Source of the DNA: Streptomyces albicerus
GTDB taxonomy: Bacteria; Actinomycetota; Actinomycetes; Streptomycetales; Streptomycetaceae
DNA: 64,000 nucleotides
NCBI RefSeq assembly: GCF_008905045.1
Contig: NZ_VWMY01000013.1
Span: 57,126-121,125, forward strand
Reading direction: 5' to 3'
Under the pieces are notes generated by a model. That model saw only the letters and a list, made by a program, of their open reading frames with translations. It made no database searches and was not told where the DNA came from. Both the position numbers and the translations under genes were made by a program. The first letter of the stretch is position 1. Each line of letters begins with the position of its first letter. Below, piece by piece: positions 41,253 through 48,904 of this stretch.

Positions 41253-41525
41253 ATGCACCGCTTGAGGTTCCGATACGGAGACATCGCGCCCGGCATCGTC
41301 CCGACCGTGGGCGCCGAGGTGCTGGCCCGATGCTCCGTCGTCTCGCCGTTCACCCGCGCCCGCGTCCGGAACGTCCGCCGGACCCGTGACCGCGACCGGG
41401 TGCGGGTCGACCTCGTCTGGCTGGAGTCGAACGACGCGACGCTCACGCCCGTCGTGGCAGGCAAGCGCGGCAGCGTGTACGCCAGGGCGGACGGCTGGCC
41501 GCCCTTGATCCGTCCGGCGCCCTGA
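41253..41525 (+). CDS. Hypothetical 90-aa protein
   Basis: MHRLRFRYGDIAPGIVPTVG opens a small, Arg/Val-rich, probably all-beta protein (VRNVRRTRDRDRVRVDLVWL, VVAGKRGSVYARADGWPPLI). GGAGG precedes the ATG. No family recognised. The palindrome AACGATCGTT lies in its leader. Confidence 0.6.
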   Translation: MHRLRFRYGDIAPGIVPTVGAEVLARCSVVSPFTRARVRNVRRTRDRDRVRVDLVWLESNDATLTPVVAGKRGSVYARADGWPPLIRPAP

Positions 41526-41621
41526 GTGCCCCTCAGGCGGCCGTACGCGGGGCCGGATGGCTAATCCCCCGCCTTGCGGCCTACGGCCCCTCAGGGGGCG
41601 CTCCAGCCCCTCGCGTTGCGT

Positions 41622-42086
41622 CTACGCGGCCTGCGCGAACACGTCGTCCACGATCAGCGGCAGCGTCACACGGAACACCCGCAGGGGCGGACTGCCGTCG
41701 GGCCGGATGTAGTTCCCGGCCCGCGCGCCCAGCGCCTGGCCATACGCGCCGAAAATGTCGACCTGGCGCACGAGACCGCCAAGGGTGAAGTCTTCGGTGT
41801 ACGTCTCCATGAGGGCGTCAGCGGCTTCGCCCAGGACCGCGTCAATGCTGTCGGTGTCGGCGTCGGTGAGCGTTGTCGTGTAGATCCCGACCATCAGCTC
41901 CAGGCGCACGGACGTCATGGCCGCGCCTGAGGACCGGATGGGCGTGATGCTCTCCACCAGGACGCACGCCGCGATGCCGTTGCCCGTGACCGCCCGTGGC
42001 TCGTGCAGGGTGACGCTCTGAAAATGGCCGAGGCTCATTGCGTGCGTGGCGACGGCGTCGAGGATCGCCGAGGAATTCAACGCCAT
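41622..42086 (-). CDS. Phage tail-terminator-like protein (tentative)
   Basis: 154 aa starting at ATG 42086 (MALNSSAILDAV) with GGGAG upstream. The alternation SLGHFQSVTLHEPRAVTGNG, VRLELMVGIYTTTLTDADT, LGEAADALMETYTEDF and PLRVFRVTLPLIVDDVFAQA resembles small tail-terminator or tail-completion proteins of actinophages. No other virion gene is present, so it looks like phage-derived cargo. Assignment rests on fold-like pattern only. Confidence 0.45.
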   Translation of the reverse strand: MALNSSAILDAVATHAMSLGHFQSVTLHEPRAVTGNGIAACVLVESITPIRSSGAAMTSVRLELMVGIYTTTLTDADTDSIDAVLGEAADALMETYTEDFTLGGLVRQVDIFGAYGQALGARAGNYIRPDGSPPLRVFRVTLPLIVDDVFAQAA

Positions 42087-42204
42087 GGTCTCCCGCTTCC
42101 CCGTGAACCATTTGCCCGTTATGTCGGAATCCATATAGCGGGTATTCCGGCATGCATTCTGCACGATACCGCGCGCCCAAGATCAAGAGGATTCGAGGTA
42201 ATTT

Positions 42205-42228
42205 TGTCAACCCTCGCGGGGGTTGACA
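42205..42228. promoter_or_regulatory. Perfect inverted repeat TGTCAACCC / GGGTTGACA
   Basis: Nine-bp arms with a 6-nt loop in the 254-bp gap between the divergent tail-like gene and the 42341 gene. Each arm ends in a TTGACA -35-like hexamer on one strand, so it is probably an operator over both promoters. Confidence 0.6.
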
Positions 42229-42340
42229 TTTGCTGATTCTCTATCCCTGACCCACCGTCAACCGCTAGAATGTGTAAGGCGAAATCAAGTGCCTCGGTGC
42301 ATTCATTCGGCCGTCAGGCCATGACGGAAAGAGGGCGGAA

Positions 42341-42607
42341 ATGGCGACGGCCGAACCCATGGACATGCACACCGTGCGTGCCACGTACGAGGCGTCCGCG
42401 CCCATCATGGCCGTCGAGGCGTCGAAGGCGTACGTCCGCACCCTCGCCGAGCACCAGGACGCCGCAATGGCCGGTGACCCCGATGCCATCCGATCCATCC
42501 ATGAGGCGCGCGCCCTGTTCGCCCTCGCGGCCCCGGAGGTGGTGGAGACGCAGCGGTACGCCGACCCCGAGCCGTGGCGCATGCACGCCCGCAGGTACAT
42601 CGCCTGA
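42341..42607 (+). CDS. Hypothetical 88-aa protein
   Basis: Acidic, helical protein: MATAEPMDMHTVRATYEASA, SKAYVRTLAEHQDAAMAGDP, EVVETQRYADPEPWRMHARR. GAGGGCGG precedes the ATG. Spaced 27 bp from the coiled-coil gene, so the two are probably co-transcribed. No family recognised. Confidence 0.6.
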   Translation: MATAEPMDMHTVRATYEASAPIMAVEASKAYVRTLAEHQDAAMAGDPDAIRSIHEARALFALAAPEVVETQRYADPEPWRMHARRYIA

Positions 42608-42634
42608 CCCCACCGCTTTGAAGGAGCAGCAAGC

Positions 42635-43240
42635 GTGATCACCGACGAGGACATCGAGCAGGCGGAAGCCCGTGTGACCAAGACGCGGGAGCGGGGTCAC
42701 GACGCCAAGATGGCCGCCCGTGACGACGTCGCGGCCATGATCGAGCGGGAAGTCCAGGCAGCCGAGGAGCTGAAGGCGGCGAAGACTCGGCAGGATGAGG
42801 CGTTGAAGGCGCGGAAGGCTACCGAGAAGCCGCACGCGGCCGAGCTGAAGGCGCTGGGCGCCACGCTGTCCGACTCCGCCGGGGCGGTCGGCAAGGCGCA
42901 CCGTGAGGCCACTCAGGCGCTGCTCAAACTCGTCGGTGCCCTGCGGGACCACAACGCCTCTGTCAGCTCCGTACACGCCCGTCTGGCCGCTCTCGGGCTG
43001 CCACTCGGTGACGAGGACGCCACGTACGACACGGGAGCTGGATCGTCCGGCACTCTGCGCCTCGCCGGTACGGACTGGGGTCCGGTGCCCGCTGACACGC
43101 TGCTCCAGTACGCCACGGCCGAGGTGGCGAAAGCGGAGTTCGGCCCCAAACATCCGGCTGCCCGTGTGGCGGACCCCCGCATACACAGCCTTCAGCGGGG
43201 TATGGGCGGCGCCCTGACGGAGCGCCTGAAGGTCGCCTGA
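42635..43240 (+). CDS. Coiled-coil protein, function unknown
   Basis: 201 aa. Residues about 5-75 form a long charged helix (EDIEQAEARVTKTRERGHDA, EELKAAKTRQDEALKARKAT) likely to be a coiled coil; the C-terminal half is less regular (AALGLPLGDEDATYDTGAGS). AAGGAG precedes the GTG start. Such proteins occur in phages and AICEs beside small genes, but no role is known. A strong terminator follows. Confidence 0.65.
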   Translation: MITDEDIEQAEARVTKTRERGHDAKMAARDDVAAMIEREVQAAEELKAAKTRQDEALKARKATEKPHAAELKALGATLSDSAGAVGKAHREATQALLKLVGALRDHNASVSSVHARLAALGLPLGDEDATYDTGAGSSGTLRLAGTDWGPVPADTLLQYATAEVAKAEFGPKHPAARVADPRIHSLQRGMGGALTERLKVA

Positions 43241-43248
43241 CCACGAAC

Positions 43249-43297
43249 ACGACAGCGCCCCCGCTCCCGGCAACTCAGGGAGAGGGGGCGCTGTCGT
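43249..43297. terminator. Long bidirectional terminator
   Basis: Perfect 14-bp arms ACGACAGCGCCCCC / GGGGGCGCTGTCGT with an inner CTCCC/GGGAG stem, between convergent genes. Confidence 0.88.
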
Positions 43298-43300
43298 CTG

Positions 43301-43522
43301 TCAGTGTCGTCCCGGGTAGTCCGGATCGTCCTCGGCTCGGGGCAGTTCCGTGTGCCCCTCCGACCAGTCGTTGACCCAGCCGCAGACACCACAGGCATAG
43401 CGTCCGTTGAGGCCGCTCACCATGGCGCCGCAACCCCGGCACTCGGTCGTGGTGATCTCCGCCCCGGTCGGGGACGTCGTGGTGTCAGCCGACACGGTTT
43501 CCGGTGACCACTGCTGAGTCAT
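43301..43522 (-). CDS. Small zinc-ribbon protein 1
   Basis: 73 aa with two Cys pairs, TECRGCGAMVSGLNGRYACG and VCGWVNDW, giving a CxxC-x13-CxxC zinc ribbon. It is acidic at both ends. It overlaps the next zinc-ribbon gene by 38 bp. Role unknown; last of four tandem small zinc ribbons. Confidence 0.7.
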   Translation of the reverse strand: MTQQWSPETVSADTTTSPTGAEITTTECRGCGAMVSGLNGRYACGVCGWVNDWSEGHTELPRAEDDPDYPGRH

Positions 43523-43637
43523 GTACCGAGAGTACCCGCGGCGGGGGCGCGTAGCCGCTCTGCCATCCGCAGTTGCCGCAGAGCCACCCTCCGCCCGGTC
43601 CCTGCTGAGTCGCTCCGCCGCAGTTCGGACAGTTCAT
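43485..43637 (-). CDS. Small zinc-ribbon protein 2
   Basis: 50 aa beginning MNCPNCGGATQQGPGGGWLC with GNCGWQSGYAPPPR, a CxxC-x13-CxxC ribbon. GGAGG lies five bases upstream of the ATG at 43637, the best ribosome site in the cluster. The tail overlaps the gene of ribbon 1. Confidence 0.75.
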   Translation of the reverse strand: MNCPNCGGATQQGPGGGWLCGNCGWQSGYAPPPRVLSVHDSAVVTGNRVG

Positions 43638-43749
43638 GTCTACCTCCTAATGCCGGGATGACTCCGGTCTCCCAGCCGCAATGGTTGGAGCAGATCCACC
43701 GGCCCAAGTTGTCCTGGTAGGCCCATGCTCCGCAGTTCGGGCAGTTCGT
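43519..43749 (-). pseudogene. Zinc-ribbon gene 3 with ACG in place of the start codon
   Basis: The frame reads NCPNCGAWAYQDNLGRWICS followed by NHCGWETG, clearly paralogous to ribbon 2 (MNCPNC...GWQSG). The codon where Met belongs is ACG (43749-43747), with GGAGG eight bases upstream, and a stop lies two codons before it. Either the gene uses ACG, starts at TTG 43707 without the first CxxC, or is dead by a T-to-C change. Beyond GWETG the frame runs on over ribbon 2 in another register. Confidence 0.5.
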
Positions 43750-43752
43750 CGC

Positions 43753-43935
43753 TCAGTCCTCCGTCAACGTCGTTGCGCGTCGTCTGTCTGCTTTTAGCCG
43801 GACCAGGTACGGCCGGTCGTTCTTGTCCTTGAGCTGCTTGCCGCAGTGAATGCACTCGCCCGTCACGTCGTCCCAAATCACTAGGACGCGGCAGGCGGGG
43901 CACGCGGGCGCAAGTGGGCCCTCGTCGTCATCCAT
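43753..43935 (-). CDS. Small zinc-ribbon protein 4
   Basis: 60 aa: MDDDEGPLAPACPACRVLVI with ECIHCGKQLKDKNDRPYLVR, again two CxxC pairs, then a basic tail. First gene of the minus-strand zinc-ribbon set and divergent from the XRE regulator. Its stop overlaps the ribosome site of ribbon 3. Role unknown. Confidence 0.7.
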   Translation of the reverse strand: MDDDEGPLAPACPACRVLVIWDDVTGECIHCGKQLKDKNDRPYLVRLKADRRRATTLTED

Positions 43936-44042
43936 GCACCGATCTTTGCGCCTGCGTGAGGACGTATCTGGCCACTGTGCAAGGACAGTTGAGACGTCCG
44001 GGCGCTACCTTGGAAAAGGCCCAAACGTCCGCAGGGGGAGCC

Positions 44043-44798
44043 TTGAACACAGCCTTAAGATCGGCTATGGATGCGGCCGGACAGTCACCGAGGCGCCTCG
44101 CTGCGCGCATCGGTGTGACTGGCAAGACGATCGAGCGGTGGATCGCAGACGAGGATCTCGTACCGCACGCTCGGAACAGGCAAGACGCTGCCCAAGCGTT
44201 GGGAGTGGACGAAGAGATGTTGTGGCCCAAGATCGTGAAGGACCGCATCAAGACGGGCGGAGACCTAGAGATCGTCCAGTCGTACCCGTACCGATCCGCG
44301 TGCCCCAACACGGTGTGGTCCGAGCTGATCGAGGGCGCCACGCAAGAGATCTACCTGAGCGGTTATACGAACTACTTCTTCTGGACGTCCGTCCCCACGT
44401 TCCCCGAGACCCTACGTCGCAAGATCGAATCAGGGTGCCGGGTGCGGTTCCTCGTAGGAGACCCCGAGGGCGAGGTGACCAGGCAGCGCGAGGCCATCGA
44501 GGACACGGCGTTGACGGTCTCCACACGCGTCCGCATGACCCTTGAGGCACTGGAACGTCTCGGGCCGCTTGAAGGGCTGGAGGCGCGTTTCAGCGCCCCG
44601 GACGATGCCGTGAACCATGTGAGCCTGTCGGTGTTCCGCTTCGACGATCAGGCGATGGTGACGCCGCATCTGGCGCGTCTGGTCGGTCACGACTCCCCGC
44701 TGCTCCACCTGCGTCGGCAGGGGGACGGCGGCATGTTCTCCCGGTTCGCCGAGCATGCCGAGGAACTGTGGAGCAGGGGCGTACCGGTCGGATCCTGA
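44043..44798 (+). CDS. XRE regulator with DUF5919 (PLD-like) domain
   Basis: 251 aa. N-terminal HTH (SPRRLAARIGVTGKTIERWI) and a C-terminal domain (ELIEGATQEIYLSGYTNYFF, GCRVRFLVGDPEGEVTRQRE, VFRFDDQAMVTPHLARLVGH) matching DUF5919, related to phospholipase D-fold sensors. Probably the element's own regulator. TTG at 44043 follows GGGGGAG closely; an ATG at 44067 is the alternative. Divergent from the zinc-ribbon set. Confidence 0.82.
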   Translation: MNTALRSAMDAAGQSPRRLAARIGVTGKTIERWIADEDLVPHARNRQDAAQALGVDEEMLWPKIVKDRIKTGGDLEIVQSYPYRSACPNTVWSELIEGATQEIYLSGYTNYFFWTSVPTFPETLRRKIESGCRVRFLVGDPEGEVTRQREAIEDTALTVSTRVRMTLEALERLGPLEGLEARFSAPDDAVNHVSLSVFRFDDQAMVTPHLARLVGHDSPLLHLRRQGDGGMFSRFAEHAEELWSRGVPVGS

Positions 44799-44816
44799 CC
44801 GCTCCGAACGCACGAA

Positions 44817-44850
44817 TGCGCCCCGCCCTCCCGGAGGAGAGCGGGGCGCA
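44817..44850 (+). terminator. Terminator after the XRE regulator
   Basis: TGCGCCCCGC / GCGGGGCGCA, perfect 10-bp arms, 14-nt loop. Confidence 0.8.
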
Positions 44851-44861
44851 ATGCTGTGCGT

Positions 44862-45028
44862 CAGGGAGGGACTCAGGGGCCCACCGCGGTTGCCCCCGGC
44901 TCCCCTGGCGGCGGTCCGTTGACGGCGCCTCCCTGGCCTCCCTGACGACGTGCATTCGCAGGTCAGGCCAGGGAGGCAAGGGCAGGGAGGCGCTCAGGGA
45001 GAACTCCCTGCCCCCTCGCGCCTCCCTC
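44862..45028. other. Candidate clt (TraB recognition) repeat array
   Basis: CAGGGAGG, or its complement CCTCCCTG, occurs exactly at 44862, 44928, 44937, 44969 and 44983. One-base variants lie at 44995, 45003 and 45021. The array lies directly at the 3' end of traB, where Streptomyces plasmids and AICEs carry their 8-bp TRS repeats. Confidence 0.7.
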
Positions 45029-47079
45029 TACGCGGCGTCGCGCTCGGCGAGGGCGTCGCGCACCTTCTGACGGTCGACCACCATCACCCCGTCACTCTTG
45101 TGCGGGGCGGCGTCGAACCCTTCGAGGAGCTCACGGAGATCCGAGTTGTGCCACTCGCGGTACGTGCCCGGATCCCGCTCGGCGAGGCGCTGGAGAACCT
45201 CCTGCGTGCGCATGCGGGGCTCGGTGCCGAGCACGGTCAGGATGTCCGCCAACGGGTCGACGTCGCGCACGGGCGTCAGCTTGTGCACCGTGGCGACACC
45301 GGACCGCGCGGCCTTGGCCCGGTTGGTGATCTCGCGCGCCTGCTCGTCGTCGATGAAGTGCGTGCGGATCGTGATGGACGACTGGCCCGGTTCCAGCTCG
45401 ACTCCGTCACCGGCGACGACGAGCGTCCCCTTGTCGAGCCCCTGGCGCAGCAGGTGAGGAGCGGCGCCGCCGTCCACGGCCTTGTCGCCGAGCGCCATCT
45501 TCGACTGAGACTCCGTGCCCACGACGAGCGAGGAGCGGATGTGGGCACCCTCCCGAACCAGGACCGGAAGGTTCTGGTCGGTGGGGTTCTGCGTCCCCTG
45601 CCACAGGGTCACGGACACGGCGCGACCTTGGTTGTGGATCCGGCGCGCGGCCATGAAGTACCGGCTCGTCGCCTTGCTCCCGCCGTACGGGCGGCCGTCG
45701 GGACCCTTGACGGGGTTCATGAACGCTACCTGCGCCTCGTCCACGAGGATCACGAGCGGGTCGAACACGGAGCCCGGAGGCGCCATCAGACGGCGCTCCA
45801 TCTCCTGTACGCCTGCCTCCACCATCTCCGTGACGGCGCAGGCGTGTTCGTCGGTCGGCCCCTGGATGAGTACCGAGGCGAGCCCCTCGAACATCGCCCA
45901 ATCGCCCACGCCCTTCAGGTCACCAATCCAGAACTCAACGGATGCGTCGAGGGCGAGCCACAGGGCGAGGGCACGCAGGGCTGCGGTCTTGCCCTGGTTC
46001 GAGAGACCCGTGATCAGTAGGTGCCGCTGGTAGAGGCTGACGGCCGTGGCGTCGCCCCGCAGGCTCTGCCCCCACGGGGCGCGCCCCGTCCGGTAGTCGG
46101 CGCGGCTGTCGGGGTCGGTGACGAGTGGAGACGGACCGATCGGCTCGTCGAGGGCGCCGGAGTCGGCGATCCACAGGCGCACCGTACGGGCCGCCTCAGG
46201 GATCGTCACGAACACCTCGTGCTCATGACGGCCGAGGTTCTCGGCAAGCTTCCGGCGCCGCTTCTGGATCTCGTCCGTGGACACCCCCGAGGGCAGCGTC
46301 ACGTCGACCTCGACGCCGCACCCCGCCATGACGATCGGCGACAGCATTGCCGCGCCGACGTCGCCCATGTCCTCAATGGCTCGGCGCAGGGCGGAGATAC
46401 CGAGGTCACGGAACGCGGTGACGACGATGGACGGGGTGACCGGTCCGCCGTCGTCACGCTGGTGCGGCGGGAGCGCCCACTGCGGCGCCGTGCGAGAGTG
46501 CCGGCCGATTGCCCACACGGCGGCGAGAGCGATCCACGGGAGGGCGAACAGCATCGGATCCCACACCACACCCGCGATGAGCGCCACCAGGCGCACGGTC
46601 TCAATGACCGCGTGCGCGGGGGCGAGGACGTCGCTCACGTCGTTGTTCGCCCACGCGAGCAGCAGGCCGAGCAGGAGCAGCACCCCCGCCCCGGTGGCAA
46701 GGGCGGACGCGATGGCCTTGGGGGCGTTCAACAGGGCGGCAAGGAGGTCCATACGCCGCCGGTGGCGCGCCTCGCGGAAGGCGTGGCCGCGTGCCTCCCA
46801 CTCCCGGACCTCTTCCATGAGGCCCGCGGATTCGGCTGCCCGGATCATTCGTTCGTACCGGGCGGCGGTACGGCCGTCCCACGCACGGCGTGCCAGAGCC
46901 CTGGTGCCTCCGATGGCGTACGCGCCGTGACGGACGATCAGGCGTCCTACGGAGCGGACGCGTTCGTCGTTGAGGGCGGCTCGGGTGAGCTTGAGGTATC
47001 GGGCGCGGCGTCGCTCGGAATGCGTCAAGGACGCCTCGGCGATCGGGGCGTGTGGCGTCTTGATCAGAAGATCGGTCAT
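45028..47079 (-). CDS. traB: TraB-type FtsK/SpoIIIE DNA translocase
   Basis: 683-aa conjugative translocase that moves double-stranded element DNA between mycelia. Two membrane helices near 115-175 (AIASALATGAGVLLLLGLLL; LVALIAGVVWDPMLFALPWI) precede the motor: Walker A ITGLSNQGKTAALR (about 355-368) and Walker B LVILVDEAQVAF (about 440), then LPVLVREGAHIRSSLVVGT. The C-terminus has a winged-helix-like region (LQRLAERDPGTYREWHNSDL) expected to read TRS repeats. I chose the ATG at 47079 (MTDLLIK); the frame is open to 47211. Confidence 0.92.
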   Translation of the reverse strand: MTDLLIKTPHAPIAEASLTHSERRRARYLKLTRAALNDERVRSVGRLIVRHGAYAIGGTRALARRAWDGRTAARYERMIRAAESAGLMEEVREWEARGHAFREARHRRRMDLLAALLNAPKAIASALATGAGVLLLLGLLLAWANNDVSDVLAPAHAVIETVRLVALIAGVVWDPMLFALPWIALAAVWAIGRHSRTAPQWALPPHQRDDGGPVTPSIVVTAFRDLGISALRRAIEDMGDVGAAMLSPIVMAGCGVEVDVTLPSGVSTDEIQKRRRKLAENLGRHEHEVFVTIPEAARTVRLWIADSGALDEPIGPSPLVTDPDSRADYRTGRAPWGQSLRGDATAVSLYQRHLLITGLSNQGKTAALRALALWLALDASVEFWIGDLKGVGDWAMFEGLASVLIQGPTDEHACAVTEMVEAGVQEMERRLMAPPGSVFDPLVILVDEAQVAFMNPVKGPDGRPYGGSKATSRYFMAARRIHNQGRAVSVTLWQGTQNPTDQNLPVLVREGAHIRSSLVVGTESQSKMALGDKAVDGGAAPHLLRQGLDKGTLVVAGDGVELEPGQSSITIRTHFIDDEQAREITNRAKAARSGVATVHKLTPVRDVDPLADILTVLGTEPRMRTQEVLQRLAERDPGTYREWHNSDLRELLEGFDAAPHKSDGVMVVDRQKVRDALAERDAA

Positions 47080-47164
47080 GCTGGGGGCTTCCTGCCTCGT
47101 CTGGGGTACGGAAGACCCGGGGGCGACGGTCTGCTTGGCGGTGGACGCCGTCCCCGGGGCGCTG

Positions 47165-47329
47165 CTACTTGCCGTTGGCGCGCCTGCGGGCGCCGTCCCT
47201 GATGCGCTCAATGCGCTTCTCTAGGTCGGGCTGGTCGGTGATGCCTGCGGCTGCCTGCTTCAGGCCCTTGATCTCCAGGCGCACGATCTGCGCCTTCTCC
47301 CACGCGGTGAGCTTGACCTTCTTCGGCAC
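47165..47329 (-). CDS. DUF6257-like small basic protein
   Basis: 54 aa: GTG start, then PKKVKLTAWEKAQIVRLEIK, ITDQPDLEKRIERIRDGARR. Resembles the DUF6257 family found beside tra/spd genes in Streptomyces elements. Starts two bases past the preceding Spd gene with no ribosome site of its own, so it is translationally coupled. Confidence 0.7.
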   Translation of the reverse strand: MPKKVKLTAWEKAQIVRLEIKGLKQAAAGITDQPDLEKRIERIRDGARRRANGK

Positions 47330-47331
47330 GG

Positions 47332-47649
47332 TCAGTTGCCCTTCTGGTAGTCGCGCCACATCGAGCGCAGAACCAGGACACAGATCGTCAGGGCGACGAC
47401 GGCGATAGCCAGCACCATCAGGGCGATGGACAGGCCGATAAGGACGGCCACCAGGACCGTGCCGACGATGGCCAGGGCGAACACGCCGAGGCAGCCACCA
47501 GCCACGTACGCGCCGACGGGATGCGCCTTCAGCGGCGCCGGGGTGACCGGTGCGGGAGTGACCGGCCACGGGTAGATGGGCTGTCCGTCGGCGGTCATCC
47601 CGATGGGGGGCACGTGGTACTGCGGCGGGGTCCGGTCGGGGATGTTCAT
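47332..47649 (-). CDS. SpdB/SpdD-like membrane spread protein
   Basis: 105 aa. A Pro-rich N-terminus (QPIYPWPVTPAPVTPAPLKA) is followed by two closely spaced membrane helices (VGAYVAGGCLGVFALAIVGT; ALMVLAIAVVALTICVLVLR). Small hydrophobic proteins of this type next to traB mediate intramycelial plasmid spread. Overlaps the DUF2637 gene by four bases (ATGA). Confidence 0.75.
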   Translation of the reverse strand: MNIPDRTPPQYHVPPIGMTADGQPIYPWPVTPAPVTPAPLKAHPVGAYVAGGCLGVFALAIVGTVLVAVLIGLSIALMVLAIAVVALTICVLVLRSMWRDYQKGN

Positions 47650-48338
47650 GACCGCTTCCCCTCGACGATCTCGCGGCGCAGTTCGGCAGCATCGCGGCGG
47701 GACAGACCCAGCTCATCGCGCAGTCGGTCGATGGTCACCGGCCGTCCGGTCTCGGTGACCACCTCCCGGTTCAGCTTCAGCGCCCTTTTCCGCAGCTCAG
47801 CAGGGGTGAGGGTGACCACCTCGGTGACCACCTGACGGGGGGTGGCAGCGGGCAGGGAAGTGGTCACCTTCGCGGTCACTCCGGATCTCACGTAGTCGTC
47901 CCAGACGAACGGCGTCGGTGACGGTCGGGTGACCACCGGCACGGGGGCGTACGCCACGGGAGGAGCGGTCACCGTCTCCTCTCCTCGGGCGAGGGCATGG
48001 GTGCGCCACAGCGCCACCGGCACGAGCAGCGAGACGACCACCACGAGTTCGAAGCTGACCGCGATCACGCGGGCGTCGAGGGCGTGAGCGGCCACCTGCG
48101 CCGCGCTCATCAGACTGAGACTGAGCATGATGTCGAGCGCCCGGAACCACCGCAGAGCGGCCACCACGTACGCGTCGATGGACACGGGGAGCATGGCCGC
48201 GATGAACGGATCCGCCCCCAGGGTGCGGGCAAGGGCATATTCGGCGTGCGCGGTGAAGGCGATACCGGCGGCGAGGGACAGCCGCGTCAGCCACGTCCGC
48301 ATCGGATCGGCGTCGGGGGTACGGCTCGGGGTGGTCAT
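47646..48338 (-). CDS. DUF2637 spread protein (SpdB2-like)
   Basis: 230 aa with four predicted membrane helices in the N-terminal half (LAAGIAFTAHAEYALA, FIAAMLPVSIDAYVVAALRW, LDIMLSLSLMSAAQVAAHAL, IAVSFELVVVVSLLVPVALW), the DUF2637 signature region, then a cytoplasmic tail ending in a helix-turn-helix-like segment (RPVTIDRLRDELGLSRRDAA). This is the classical Spd protein of Streptomyces conjugative elements, likely forming septal channels with TraB. Start overlaps the upstream stop by one base. Confidence 0.85.
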   Translation of the reverse strand: MTTPSRTPDADPMRTWLTRLSLAAGIAFTAHAEYALARTLGADPFIAAMLPVSIDAYVVAALRWFRALDIMLSLSLMSAAQVAAHALDARVIAVSFELVVVVSLLVPVALWRTHALARGEETVTAPPVAYAPVPVVTRPSPTPFVWDDYVRSGVTAKVTTSLPAATPRQVVTEVVTLTPAELRKRALKLNREVVTETGRPVTIDRLRDELGLSRRDAAELRREIVEGKRS

Positions 48339-48724
48339 CAGGCGGCCACCTCCAGGGCGAGCCGCGCGAACGCGGCGGCGGCCGTGGCGTCCTTGGGCCG
48401 GTAGGCGGCCAGGCGTGCGGCGAACGTGGCGGTGTCGTACAGCTTCACGGCAACGGTCTTGCGCGCACGCCCCTTGAGCTTCACGGCGGTCTCAGCGGTG
48501 GCGGTGGGCTGGACACCGCGTGAGAAGGCTCCGGCGAACCGCTTCGCGGTGGCGGGGTCGAGACCACGGCCGATGAGATGAGTCTTGGCGGTCTGAGGGG
48601 TGCCGGTGGCCAGGGTGCGGCGAGCCTTGTTGGCAGCGCGGTGGGTATTGGTCCGGCGGCGGAGGGTGGCGCGAAGTGCCCGACGCTGGGCGCGACGCTC
48701 GCGGCGGGTGGCAAACTTCTGCAT
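48338..48724 (-). CDS. Basic hypothetical protein heading the spread operon
   Basis: 128 aa, very basic at the N-terminus (RRERRAQRRALRATLRRRTN), then helical (LIGRGLDPATAKRFAGAFSR, KLKGRARKTVAVKLYDTATF). The ATG at 48724 follows GGAG. It is the first gene of the operon leading through DUF2637, Spd and DUF6257 to traB, under the operator at 48800. Function unknown; DNA binding is plausible from charge. Confidence 0.7.
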   Translation of the reverse strand: MQKFATRRERRAQRRALRATLRRRTNTHRAANKARRTLATGTPQTAKTHLIGRGLDPATAKRFAGAFSRGVQPTATAETAVKLKGRARKTVAVKLYDTATFAARLAAYRPKDATAAAAFARLALEVAA

Positions 48725-48799
48725 TAGCGGGTCTCCTGTTGACGCAGGTGATTCCGTCAGGCCCTCGGTCGGTGTTGACGCACCGCCGGGGGCCGTTCG

Positions 48800-48855
48800 T
48801 GTAAGCGGGTCGCTTACACATTTATGACTGTACTGGGTCGCTGAGGGTCGCGCAA
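48800..48855 (-). promoter_or_regulatory. Spread/transfer promoter with TGTAAGCG-n3-CGCTTACA operator
   Basis: On the minus strand: TTGCGC as -35 (48855-48850), 17-bp spacer, TACAGT as -10 (48832-48827), then the perfect palindrome TGTAAGCGACCCGCTTACA (48818-48800) just past the start point. A repressor bound there would block the tra operon, as KorSA does in pSAM2. Confidence 0.75.
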
Positions 48856-48904
48856 GTACGTGGGTCGGGTTGCATGTTGAGTGACACTTTGGGACCCTCA
48901 CCCC

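Noticed and set aside
47080..47211. Extended TraB N-terminus (44 more residues)
   Set aside because: The extension is Ala/Ser/Pro-rich, begins at a TTG without a ribosome site and overlaps the upstream gene; the ATG at 47079 is better.
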